A DNA stretch of 64,000 nt, from positions 4,464,001 to 4,528,000 of the forward strand of contig NZ_CP132942.1 in the NCBI RefSeq assembly GCF_040359615.1, given 5' to 3'. Shown one piece after another: positions 1 through 6,868 of this stretch. The notes beneath the pieces are model-generated. The model did no database searches. It saw nothing but the letters and a program-made list of their open reading frames with translations, and was not told the DNA's origin. Position 1 is the stretch's first letter, and each line of letters starts with the position of its first letter. This DNA is from Tunturibacter psychrotolerans (GTDB lineage: Bacteria; Acidobacteriota; Terriglobia; Terriglobales; Acidobacteriaceae). A program made the translations under genes and the position numbers.

Positions 1-1133
1 AGCGCAGCATACGCTTCTTTGTCGATCAGCTCGGCTTCACCCTCATCGCCGACGTCACGTTTGCATCCGGCAATCGCTGGGTCGAGGTCGCTCCTCCCGA
101 CGGCACCGCAGTCCTCGCGTTGGTGATTCCCAGAACCGATTGGAACGAAGAACGCTTCATCGGCAACTCAGGACTCGTCACCTTTCTAACCGAAGACGTC
201 GAAGGAAAATACCGCGAGTGGTCCGAACGCGGAGTACACTTCCCCATCCCGCCACAAAGCCCCTCGTGGGGCGGAACCTTCTGCCGGTTCGAAGATGTTG
301 ACGGCAACGCCTTCGCGCTCGCAGGCTTCGACGACGTCACCCGCCAGATCGACGCGCGACGCCAGGCACTCGCCGAGCAGATGGAGATCGAACAACGCGC
401 GGCCCAAGAGCTGGAGATCGCGAAGCAGGTGCAGGCACGCCTATTCCCCCAGCGTCTGCCCGCCATCTCCGCCCTCGATTACGCGGGAGTCTGCGTTCAG
501 GCCCGCTCCGTAGGCGGCGACTACTACGACTTTCTCGACCTCGGCCCCGACCGCGTCGCCCTGGTTATCGGCGACATCGCCGGAAAAGGCATGGCAGCCG
601 CGCTGCTCATGGCGAATCTGCAGGCAAACCTGCGCAGCCAATGTGTCAGCGCCATGGACCATCTCGAAGAGTTCCTCGGTTCCGTCAATCGCCTGCTGTT
701 TCAAAATACAGCCACAAGCTCCTACGCAACTCTCTTCTTCGCCGAGTACGACCACCGCCTCGAACGCGTGCGCTACGCGAACTGCGGACACCTCTCCGGC
801 CTGATACTGCGCCGCAACGGCACACTCGAGCGGCTCGAACCCACCTGCACCGTCGTCGGACTCTTCGAAGACTGGAAGTGTTGCGTCTCAGAGAGCCGGC
901 TCGACGAAGGCGATCTCCTCGCGCTCTACACTGACGGCGTCACAGAGTCCTCCGACAGTTCAGACGAAGAGTTCGGCGAAGTTCGACTCATAGAAGAACT
1001 GCGAAGCCACAGGGGACTGCCCTCCGCGGAGTTAGCCAATACAATCGTCCAAAAGGTCTTGCACTTCAGCGCACCCGACCAGTTCGATGACATCACCCTG
1101 ATCATCGCCAAGCGAGTTGCGGCTCAGAGATAG
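1..1133 (+). CDS. VOC domain-SpoIIE (PP2C) phosphatase fusion, 5' end missing
   Basis: The reading frame is open from base 3 and its start lies outside the window. The first ~100 residues look like a VOC/glyoxalase fold: RFFVDQLGFTLIADVTF, then WVEVAPPDG, then a second half with FCRFEDVDGNAFAL. A short helical linker (~residues 115-145 of the visible part) leads to a SpoIIE-type PP2C phosphatase. Its metal and active-site motifs are visible: GGDYYDFLDL, GDIAGKGMAAALL, LYTDGVTESSD and DDITLIIAKR at the C terminus. Such phosphatases usually dephosphorylate Ser/Thr of anti-sigma-factor antagonists. The VOC half could act as a ligand sensor, which is inference. It is followed 21 bases later by the next gene in the same direction, probably co-transcribed. 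A VOC-PP2C fusion is uncommon, but both halves lie in one uninterrupted frame. Confidence 0.85.
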   Translation, partial: RSIRFFVDQLGFTLIADVTFASGNRWVEVAPPDGTAVLALVIPRTDWNEERFIGNSGLVTFLTEDVEGKYREWSERGVHFPIPPQSPSWGGTFCRFEDVDGNAFALAGFDDVTRQIDARRQALAEQMEIEQRAAQELEIAKQVQARLFPQRLPAISALDYAGVCVQARSVGGDYYDFLDLGPDRVALVIGDIAGKGMAAALLMANLQANLRSQCVSAMDHLEEFLGSVNRLLFQNTATSSYATLFFAEYDHRLERVRYANCGHLSGLILRRNGTLERLEPTCTVVGLFEDWKCCVSESRLDEGDLLALYTDGVTESSDSSDEEFGEVRLIEELRSHRGLPSAELANTIVQKVLHFSAPDQFDDITLIIAKRVAAQR

Positions 1134-1154
1134 ATCACTCCTGAGGACGGATTG

Positions 1155-1847
1155 ATGGCCGAAGAGATCGATCAAGAGAACCGGATAGAGCCTCCCAAAG
1201 CAAGCGGGAAATTTGTCTTTCTCTTCGCCTTTCTGCTCATCGAGTTACTTGTCTACCCTTACGCGGGCTCTGGCGCCACAATCGCGCTATGGTTCCGGCT
1301 ATTAAACGTGCTGATCGCGTTATCCAGTGTTTACGCCGTGAGCTTCCGCCGCGCGACATGGATTATTGCGCTGGTCTTTGCAGCGCCTCTTCTGCTTGAC
1401 CCCTTCATCCTGCGTGAGATCACGATGAGCAAATTACAACTTGTGCGCTCCGGCATGAGCGTCGCCTTCGATATCTTCATCATCATCGTCGTTTTCAAAA
1501 GGGTCTTCCAGAAGGACGAAACCACCTCAGATGCCATCTACGGCGCCGTATCGATCTACCTTTTAGCAGGCTTCGCATTCTCCAGGATCTATTCCATTCT
1601 GGTCGCGTTTCAGCACGACGCTTTCTTCCTCGATCCGGCGCTCAACCACCACACGCTCCCCTTGCAACCCGACCTCACCTACTACAGCTTCCTCACAATG
1701 ACGTCGTTGGGAGCCGCGGGGATCTCCGCCGTCAGCGATCAAGCACGGTCTTTATCGATCGTTCAATCTGTTTTGGGCATTCTATATTTAGGCGTTTTAG
1801 TCTCTCGGCTCATCGCCACCTACAAACCTGTAAACCCTTCCATGTAA
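1155..1847 (+). CDS. Ion-channel-like membrane protein with degenerate selectivity filter
   Basis: A 230-residue integral membrane protein with about six hydrophobic segments (roughly 20-36, 41-62, 67-85, 100-117, 128-148 and 197-221). The C-terminal part follows the pore-loop plus inner-helix layout of two-TM potassium channels (Ion_trans_2 family): YYSFLTMTSLGAAGI at 176-190, then RSLSIVQSVLGILYLGVLVS. The expected filter T-x-G-Y-G-D is replaced by S-L-G-A-A-G-I, so potassium selectivity is doubtful. ATG 1155 is preferred over an in-frame TTG three bases upstream because GAGGA at 1143-1147 is better spaced for it. A strong intrinsic terminator follows directly. It probably shares a transcript with the upstream phosphatase gene. 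Confidence 0.75.
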   Translation: MAEEIDQENRIEPPKASGKFVFLFAFLLIELLVYPYAGSGATIALWFRLLNVLIALSSVYAVSFRRATWIIALVFAAPLLLDPFILREITMSKLQLVRSGMSVAFDIFIIIVVFKRVFQKDETTSDAIYGAVSIYLLAGFAFSRIYSILVAFQHDAFFLDPALNHHTLPLQPDLTYYSFLTMTSLGAAGISAVSDQARSLSIVQSVLGILYLGVLVSRLIATYKPVNPSM

Positions 1848-1848
1848 A

Positions 1849-1874
1849 AAGCCCCGCGCAATCGCGGGGCTTTT
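1849..1874 (+). terminator. Intrinsic terminator after channel-like gene
   Basis: A perfect 8-bp stem GCCCCGCG (1851-1858) / CGCGGGGC (1863-1870) with loop CAAT is flanked by A's on the left and TTTT on the right. It starts two bases after the stop codon. Confidence 0.85.
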
Positions 1875-1960
1875 CCTAACCCAACTCAAAAGACTAAACG
1901 CTGACTCTCCGATATGGGCTCCGGGGCAACTGTAGACCTGCAGCTGGCGAGCTTGGCAAC

Positions 1961-2503
1961 TTAGCTTGCCTTCGCAAAGACCTTCGGAAAGTCGATATCG
2001 ACCTGCGCAGCGTTGTTGAAGTAGTTCGTCAACACGTTGAGCGCGACATGCGCGATAATCTCCGCCATCTCCCCATCGCTGTAGCCAGCCTCACGCACCG
2101 CCGCCAGATCGGCATCGCTGATCTGACCGCGAGTCTCAAGAACCCTACGCGAAAACGTCAACGCCGCAGTCGTGCGGGCATCTTTGCCATGCCCCTTGCG
2201 GGCCTCCACAATCTGATCCGGCGTCAGGCCAACCATCTTGCCAATAGCCGTATGTGCGGACAGGCAGTAGTCGCACTCATTCTCCTGCGACGTCACAAGA
2301 GCCAGCTGCTCCCGTGTCTTGGCATCAAGCAAACCTTTGCCGAGCGCACCGCTCAGCCCAAGATACCCTTCGAGCACAGCAGGCGAGTTGGCCATCACCT
2401 TGGTCATATTTGGGACGATCCCGAGCGCGCCATGGACAGCGGTAAGCAGATCCTTGGCCTTGCCGGTTGCAACGTTGGGGTCAATAGCGGAAAGACGTGA
2501 CAT
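1961..2503 (-). CDS. Carboxymuconolactone decarboxylase / AhpD-like protein
   Basis: A 180-residue all-helical protein of the CMD/AhpD family. The signature ENECDYCLSAHT carries the redox-active CxxC pair and the downstream histidine of alkylhydroperoxidase-type members, so a peroxidase-like or general antioxidant role is likely. The C-terminal half (ALTFSRRVLETRGQ... HVALNVLTNYFNN) is typical of the longer members. ATG at 2503 is chosen because GAGGAG (complement of 2511-2516) sits 7 bases upstream; an upstream in-frame start at 2557 has no such site. The gene is divergent from a TetR regulator, with two perfect palindromes between them, so it is the likely target of that regulator. Confidence 0.88.
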   Translation of the reverse strand: MSRLSAIDPNVATGKAKDLLTAVHGALGIVPNMTKVMANSPAVLEGYLGLSGALGKGLLDAKTREQLALVTSQENECDYCLSAHTAIGKMVGLTPDQIVEARKGHGKDARTTAALTFSRRVLETRGQISDADLAAVREAGYSDGEMAEIIAHVALNVLTNYFNNAAQVDIDFPKVFAKAS

Positions 2504-2566
2504 GAAATTTCTCCTCATTGGTTGAAAATAAGCTGCAAGCCTCAAATCCTGGCTCACTACGTTTGA

Positions 2567-2582
2567 TACCGAACGTTCGGTA
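2567..2582. promoter_or_regulatory. Palindromic operator 1 (TetR type)
   Basis: The perfect 16-base palindrome TACCGAACGTTCGGTA lies upstream of the decarboxylase gene. Its core CCGAACGTTCGG is repeated 61 bases away. Position and symmetry fit a dimeric TetR-family repressor. Confidence 0.75.
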
Positions 2583-2629
2583 AAGTTTCGAGGATTTATA
2601 AAATAGTCCTATTCAATAAAAAGAAGCGA

Positions 2630-2641
2630 CCGAACGTTCGG
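2630..2641. promoter_or_regulatory. Palindromic operator 2 (TetR type)
   Basis: This is a second exact copy of the 12-base palindrome CCGAACGTTCGG, 36 bases upstream of the tetR start. The two centres are 61 bases apart, close to six helical turns. One site may control each divergent promoter, including autoregulation. Confidence 0.75.
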
Positions 2642-2677
2642 GATACTCCAATAGAGTTGGTACCAGGGAGAACTCAT

Positions 2678-3238
2678 ATGGCACACTCAACCGTAAGCGA
2701 TTCGGAGCTGCTCAACCGGTCCGCAAAGGTATTTCGCACCTACGGCTTTGAAGGTACAAGCCTCAGCCGCCTGTCCCAGGCGACAGGACTCGAAAAAGCA
2801 AGCCTCTACCACCGTTTCCCCGGAGGCAAAGAACAGATCGCTCTGGCAGTCGCAGAGGGAACCTGCGCATGGTTGCAGCAGAACGTCTTCGAGCCCCTCA
2901 AAAATCCCGGAGATCCCCGCAAAAAACTCCGTGCCGTCGCAGAGCAGCTACGAATCTGCTATGCAGACGGCACCCTGCCGTGCGCCTTTGAAGTGCTCTC
3001 TCTCGCCGGTGGAACCACAGAGCTCACCGCAGCCCTCAAGGGAGCGCTCCAGGGCTGGCTCAAAGCCTTCACCGAGCTCGCCAAAGAGAGCGGCCTGCCC
3101 GCCTCCGAGGCACGTAAACGAGCCGAGCAGGCCATCATCCAGATCGAAGGCTCCCTCATCCTTGGCCGCGTCCTCGACGACACCAAAGCCTTCCACAGAG
3201 TTCTCGACGAGTTACCCGCACTCCTTATTCGCCACTAA
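2678..3238 (+). CDS. TetR/AcrR-family transcriptional regulator
   Basis: A 186-residue TetR-type repressor. The N-terminal helix-turn-helix is clear: AKVFRTYGFEGTSLSRLSQATG followed by LEKASLYHRFPGGKEQ, the recognition-helix pattern of the family. The C-terminal ligand domain has the AEQAIIQIEGSLILGR stretch common in AcrR/YxaF-like members. ATG 2678 is chosen because AGGGAG lies 7 bases upstream (2665-2670). It is divergent from the carboxymuconolactone decarboxylase gene, with palindromic operators between, and probably represses that gene and itself. The inducing ligand is unknown; a reactive electrophile or peroxide would fit the target but is inference. Confidence 0.88.
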   Translation: MAHSTVSDSELLNRSAKVFRTYGFEGTSLSRLSQATGLEKASLYHRFPGGKEQIALAVAEGTCAWLQQNVFEPLKNPGDPRKKLRAVAEQLRICYADGTLPCAFEVLSLAGGTTELTAALKGALQGWLKAFTELAKESGLPASEARKRAEQAIIQIEGSLILGRVLDDTKAFHRVLDELPALLIRH

Positions 3239-3297
3239 CTCGACCACTCACGAGGCGCTGCGCCCCAGCCGCCAGCCAGTAGCCCAAACAACAAAAA

Positions 3298-3324
3298 AAG
3301 CCCCGGCCATTGCCGGAGCTTCTT
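3298..3324. terminator. Bidirectional intrinsic terminator
   Basis: This hairpin, AAGCCCCGGC-CATT-GCCGGAGCTT, lies between the converging tetR and iscA-like genes. Read on the - strand it is followed by seven T's, a strong terminator for the Fe-S gene. On the + strand it is followed by TCTTTG, giving a weaker terminator for tetR. Confidence 0.75.
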
Positions 3325-3346
3325 TGTTCAACAAACTCTCAAGAAA

Positions 3347-3727
3347 CTAAACGCTGAAGCTCGATCCGCAACCGCAGGTGCTCTTCACTGCCGCATTTTC
3401 GAACTTGAACCCAGCGGCCTCGAGCGTCTCCACGTAATCCACCGTGCAGTTGCTCAGGTACATCGCCGAAGTCGCGTCCACAAACACCTTTAGATCCTCA
3501 AACTTATAGACCTTGTCCATCATTCCGCTCTGATTTTCGAACGACATGGAGTACTGGAAACCCGAACATCCACCACCAACCACACCGATCCGGAGTCCAG
3601 CAGGAACCGGAGTCTGGGTCGCCATAATCTCCCGAACCTTATTAATCGCGGCCGGGGTCAGCGTTACAGGCGTAGTCGAAGCAGGTGCTCCAACAACGAC
3701 TTCAGGGGTTACGGTTGCAGTAGCCAT
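3347..3727 (-). CDS. HesB/IscA-family iron-sulfur cluster carrier
   Basis: A 126-residue A-type Fe-S carrier. The three conserved cysteines are present: GGGCSGFQY near the middle and STCGCGSSFSV at the C terminus, matching ErpA/IscA/SufA. The core begins at about residue 20 (VTLTPAAINKVREIM) after a Thr/Val/Ala-rich extension that is longer than usual. It probably accepts a nascent cluster and transfers it to apoproteins in the cytoplasm. ATG 3727 has AAGGAG (complement of 3736-3741) at good spacing. No other suf/isc genes are nearby, so it is a stand-alone carrier, probably closest to ErpA in role. Confidence 0.88.
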   Translation of the reverse strand: MATATVTPEVVVGAPASTTPVTLTPAAINKVREIMATQTPVPAGLRIGVVGGGCSGFQYSMSFENQSGMMDKVYKFEDLKVFVDATSAMYLSNCTVDYVETLEAAGFKFENAAVKSTCGCGSSFSV

Positions 3728-3887
3728 CGGCAAATCTCCTTGTCTCATTCAGACATCTTTAAGTGTATGCGCCTGCCACCACCCCGGCAAGCCCTCATTC
3801 TAATACGATGCAGCCACACCCTCCTTCGATTCAGCCAGGTGCCGACAATATCCTGCTACCATTGCACTTGGGTCCCATCAAATCAAC

Positions 3888-4061
3888 GTGAAGCTTCTCC
3901 TTTTCATCTCGAACGCCTTTATCAACACCATGGGCATCACCCAGCCCTCGCCAAAGGCGGCTATCCGCGCTGCCTGGTTCATCTTCATCATGTTGTCTGC
4001 CGTCCTCGCTACGGTCGTGACGATAGCTGTTCTGGCCCTTCGCTGGGCCTCTCATCACTAA
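3888..4061 (+). CDS. Possible small single-span membrane protein
   Basis: A 57-codon frame starts at GTG 3888, or 43 codons from ATG 3930. It encodes a short polar part (TQPSPKAAIRAA) and one long hydrophobic segment (WFIFIMLSAVLATVVTIAVL) ending RWASHH. It has the composition of a real small membrane protein, and codon third positions are GC-rich as in its neighbours. No convincing ribosome-binding site precedes either start, so it remains tentative. The rest of 3728-4236 shows nothing else coding. Confidence 0.35.
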   Translation: MKLLLFISNAFINTMGITQPSPKAAIRAAWFIFIMLSAVLATVVTIAVLALRWASHH

Positions 4062-4236
4062 CATTCCAGCCCCGTTACAACTTAGCTCCCCCTCGAAAAA
4101 CCCTGTCGAACCGACATCCCCAAAGCGTATGATTGCGGCGGACGGCCCTTCTACGAAAGACTAAACGTCGCACGAATCGGCCCCTGGACCGTCTAAATCA
4201 GTACGTCGGCCCTGTTTTTAGGGCGGAGGAACCGCT

Positions 4237-4512
4237 ATGAGCGCTTTACCTGTTCTCCTAATAGTCTGGGCGGTGTTTTCAGCCTGTTTCCTCGCGCTTC
4301 TCGCCTACAAGGGACAACTGACCCGCTACGAAGAAGACCAACTCTTCCTCAGTGACGGCGTCCCGGCTCACTCGCAACAAATGCAGACCGAGATCGTCCG
4401 CAAAGTCACCAAAATTGCGCCGTTCGTCCGTGTCTTTGGTGTTGCCGCTGCCATCATGACCGCGGGAATCATCGGCATATTTACCTGGGACGCCTGGCAG
4501 CATCTGAGGTAA
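4237..4512 (+). CDS. Small two-span membrane protein, unknown function
   Basis: A 91-residue protein with a hydrophobic N-terminal helix (~residues 3-22), a charged middle (GQLTRYEEDQLFL... EIVRKVTK) and a second helix (~65-84). The topology suggests a cytoplasmic or periplasmic loop of about 40 residues. GGAGG at 4225-4229 is ideally spaced from the ATG. Just upstream, GCCCT (4209-4213) and AGGGC (4220-4224) can form a hairpin abutting the ribosome-binding site. This might end an upstream transcript or affect translation. I do not recognise the family, and no neighbour points to a function. Confidence 0.65.
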   Translation: MSALPVLLIVWAVFSACFLALLAYKGQLTRYEEDQLFLSDGVPAHSQQMQTEIVRKVTKIAPFVRVFGVAAAIMTAGIIGIFTWDAWQHLR

Positions 4513-4613
4513 TCCGGACCGCCATCGGCACCCGCCGAACCAAAGCCTTGGCAACCACCCACGCGGTCGGAACGACTCCACAGCGAAAAACTAAACACTC
4601 ATTCGCACAAATC

Positions 4614-4644
4614 AAAGAGCCAGGGGCACACCCCCTGGCTCTTT
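4614..4644. terminator. Intrinsic terminator between convergent genes
   Basis: A perfect 13-bp stem (4614-4626 with 4632-4644; arm AAAGAGCCAGGGG) has a 5-base loop. It is placed 16 bases after the gnd stop on the - strand and also serves the small membrane-protein gene on the + strand. Confidence 0.85.
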
Positions 4645-4660
4645 TGCGATCCGGCACAAC

Positions 4661-6121
4661 CTAAGCGTTATACGTCGAAGAAGAAACCTTCCCACCCCGT
4701 CCAGTCCAGTTGGTATGGAAGAACTCCCCTCGCGGCTTATCGACACGCTCGTACGTGTGCGCTCCAAAGAAATCCCTCTGAGCCTGCAGCAGGTTCGCCG
4801 GCAGCCGTTCCGTCCGATAGCCGTCATAAAAAGCCAGCGCGGTCGAAAACGCAGGCATCGGCACGCCAATCTCGATCGCGTGAATGATCGCCTTCCTCCA
4901 CGACCACTGATATTTGTTCAACACACTCGAGAAGAACTTATCCATCAGCAGGTTCTGCAGCTTCGGATCCTTCTCGAACGCGGCCTTAATATCCCCAAGG
5001 AACACGCTGCGAATGATGCATCCGCCCCGCCACATCAACGCGATGCCGCCCATATTCAAATTCCACTTCTGCTCCTTCTCCACTGCACGCAGCAACATAT
5101 ACCCCTGCGCGTAGCTCACCATCTTCGAGCAATAAAGCGCCCGCCGCACATCTTCAATAAACTCCTTCTTCTCCGAGATCGTCAGCACCTTCTTCGGCCC
5201 CTCCAGCACCTTCGAAGCCGCAACCCGCTCCTCCTTCAGCGCCGACAGACACCGCGCAAACACGCTCTCCCCGATCAACGTGACCGGCATCCCCAGATCA
5301 AGCGCTGAAATCGCGGTCCACTTCCCCGTTCCCTTCTGCCCTGCCGTATCCAGAATCTTGTCGACCATCGGCTTCCCGTCATCATCTTTCTTCGCAAAGA
5401 TCGCCGCCGAGATCTCAATCAAATAGCTATCGAGCTCGCCTTTATTCCACTCCGCAAACACATCATGAAACTCATCCGCCGACAGCCCCAGGCCATCCTT
5501 CAACAACTGGTAAGCCTCGCAGATCAGCTGAATATCGCCATACTCAATCCCGTTGTGCACCATCTTCACGTAGTGCCCCGCGCCATCTTCACCCACCCAA
5601 TCGCAGCACGGAGTTCCATCCTGCACCTTCGCCGCAATCGCCTGAAAGATCTCCTTCACATGCGGCCACGCTGCAGGATTTCCCCCGGGCATAATCGACG
5701 GCCCAAACCTCGCGCCCTCTTCCCCACCCGATACTCCCGTGCCGACAAACAAAATCCCCTTCTCCGCCACCGCCTTCGTCCGCCGGTTCGTATCGGTAAA
5801 CAGCGAGTTCCCACCATCGATCAAAATATCGCCCTTCGCCAGATGCGGCAGCACCTGCTCGATCGTCTGATCGACCACCTCGCCCGCCTTCACCATCAAC
5901 ATCACGCGGCGCGGCAGCTTCAGCGAAGCACACAGTTCTTCCATCGAGTGCGTCCCCACCACCTTGGTCCCCTTCGCCTCGTCGCGCAAAAACTCATCCA
6001 CCTTTGAGGTCGTGCGATTGAACACGGCAACCGTATACCCATGGTCATTCATGTTGAGCACAAGGTTCTGGCCCATCACCGCTAACCCGATCAATCCGAT
6101 ATCGCAAGTTGCTTCTGCCAT
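4661..6121 (-). CDS. gnd: 6-phosphogluconate dehydrogenase (decarboxylating)
   Basis: A full-length 486-residue enzyme of the pentose phosphate pathway, converting 6-phosphogluconate to ribulose 5-phosphate and CO2 with NADP+. The N-terminal Rossmann motif GLIGLAVMGQNLVLNM is followed by FNRT, the usual NADP-type signature. The substrate loop GGNSLFTDTNRR, the VGTGVSGGEEGARFGPS segment and the catalytic KMVHNGIEYGDIQLICEAY block are all intact. The C-terminal tail (FHTNWTGRGG) has the arginine/glycine pattern of dimeric gnd enzymes. ATG 6121 is supported by GAGGAG just upstream on the - strand; an in-frame start at 6157 is less likely. It is a single-gene unit with its own terminator. Confidence 0.95.
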   Translation of the reverse strand: MAEATCDIGLIGLAVMGQNLVLNMNDHGYTVAVFNRTTSKVDEFLRDEAKGTKVVGTHSMEELCASLKLPRRVMLMVKAGEVVDQTIEQVLPHLAKGDILIDGGNSLFTDTNRRTKAVAEKGILFVGTGVSGGEEGARFGPSIMPGGNPAAWPHVKEIFQAIAAKVQDGTPCCDWVGEDGAGHYVKMVHNGIEYGDIQLICEAYQLLKDGLGLSADEFHDVFAEWNKGELDSYLIEISAAIFAKKDDDGKPMVDKILDTAGQKGTGKWTAISALDLGMPVTLIGESVFARCLSALKEERVAASKVLEGPKKVLTISEKKEFIEDVRRALYCSKMVSYAQGYMLLRAVEKEQKWNLNMGGIALMWRGGCIIRSVFLGDIKAAFEKDPKLQNLLMDKFFSSVLNKYQWSWRKAIIHAIEIGVPMPAFSTALAFYDGYRTERLPANLLQAQRDFFGAHTYERVDKPRGEFFHTNWTGRGGKVSSSTYNA

Positions 6122-6300
6122 CTCACTCTCCTCAGCGACGCTGTAAGTGCGGCGCAAACAACATCTCGTCTCTCAAACCAACTCGCAGATGACCCAGTGA
6201 CGAGTGCCTTTCTATCACACGCAAGCAACCTCACGATAGGCGCATCAAACCGCAACTCCGCACGAGCGGCATAAAAATCCTACCCACTCTCAAAACAGAA

Positions 6301-6322
6301 AGCCCCGGCAATCGCCAGGGCT
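6301..6322 (-). terminator. Intrinsic terminator of the oxidase-ridA operon
   Basis: On the - strand, AGCCCTGGC-GATT-GCCGGGGCT (one mismatch) is followed by the T-rich TTCTGTTTTGAG. It lies about 30 bases after the ridA-like stop. It resembles the hairpins at 1851 and 3298. Confidence 0.65.
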
Positions 6323-6353
6323 CTGTAACAAAGTAATGCGCGGGAAGGAAGCT

Positions 6354-6845
6354 CTACTTCCCCCTCACCGCGATCACTTCTATCTCAACCAACGCCCACG
6401 GAGCCGCCAGCGCCGCTACTTGAACGGTACTCCGCGCAGGCTTGTTCGGTTGATCCTTCGTTCCGAAGAATTGCGTATATGCCGCCTGCAGCCCAGGAAA
6501 GTCCATCTTGTTTCCGTTCGCCGGATCGCCGCCCAGGAACACAGTCATTTTCACCACATCCTTCATATCCAAACCCTGCTCCTTTAGCAGCGCCTGGATC
6601 TTATTCAACGCGCTCGTGGCCTGCGTCTTCGTATCTCCATAAACCGCCGCCGTCCCCTTTGCCTCATCCGCAGGCGTCACCGGCGAAGCAAGCTGCCCAC
6701 TCAAATAAAGCGTATCTCCAGCCCAAACCCCATTCGCAATGGGTAACTTCTCATTCGGCTGAAGATGCTTCACCACGACCTGCGCCTGCACTCCACACGC
6801 AACAGCCAACAGCGCTGCCGCCATCACACCGCATCGAATCTTCAT
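6354..6845 (-). CDS. Exported RidA-family (YjgF/UK114) protein
   Basis: A 163-residue RidA-fold protein with an N-terminal Sec signal peptide (MKIRCGVMAAALLAVACGVQ, cleavage probably after AQA-like residues ~20-22). RidA proteins hydrolyse reactive enamine/imine intermediates to ketones and ammonia. The family signature ARSTVQVAALAAPWALVEIE near the C terminus carries the arginine used to bind substrate carboxylates. The gene starts 23 bases downstream of the amine oxidase stop with a clear AGGAG, so the two form one operon. Both products carry export signals, which suggests that imines made by the oxidase are hydrolysed in the periplasm. That functional link is inference. Most RidA proteins are cytosolic, so the signal peptide is unusual. 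Confidence 0.88.
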   Translation of the reverse strand: MKIRCGVMAAALLAVACGVQAQVVVKHLQPNEKLPIANGVWAGDTLYLSGQLASPVTPADEAKGTAAVYGDTKTQATSALNKIQALLKEQGLDMKDVVKMTVFLGGDPANGNKMDFPGLQAAYTQFFGTKDQPNKPARSTVQVAALAAPWALVEIEVIAVRGK

Positions 6846-6868
6846 CCATCGCTCCTATGCAGAAAAAG

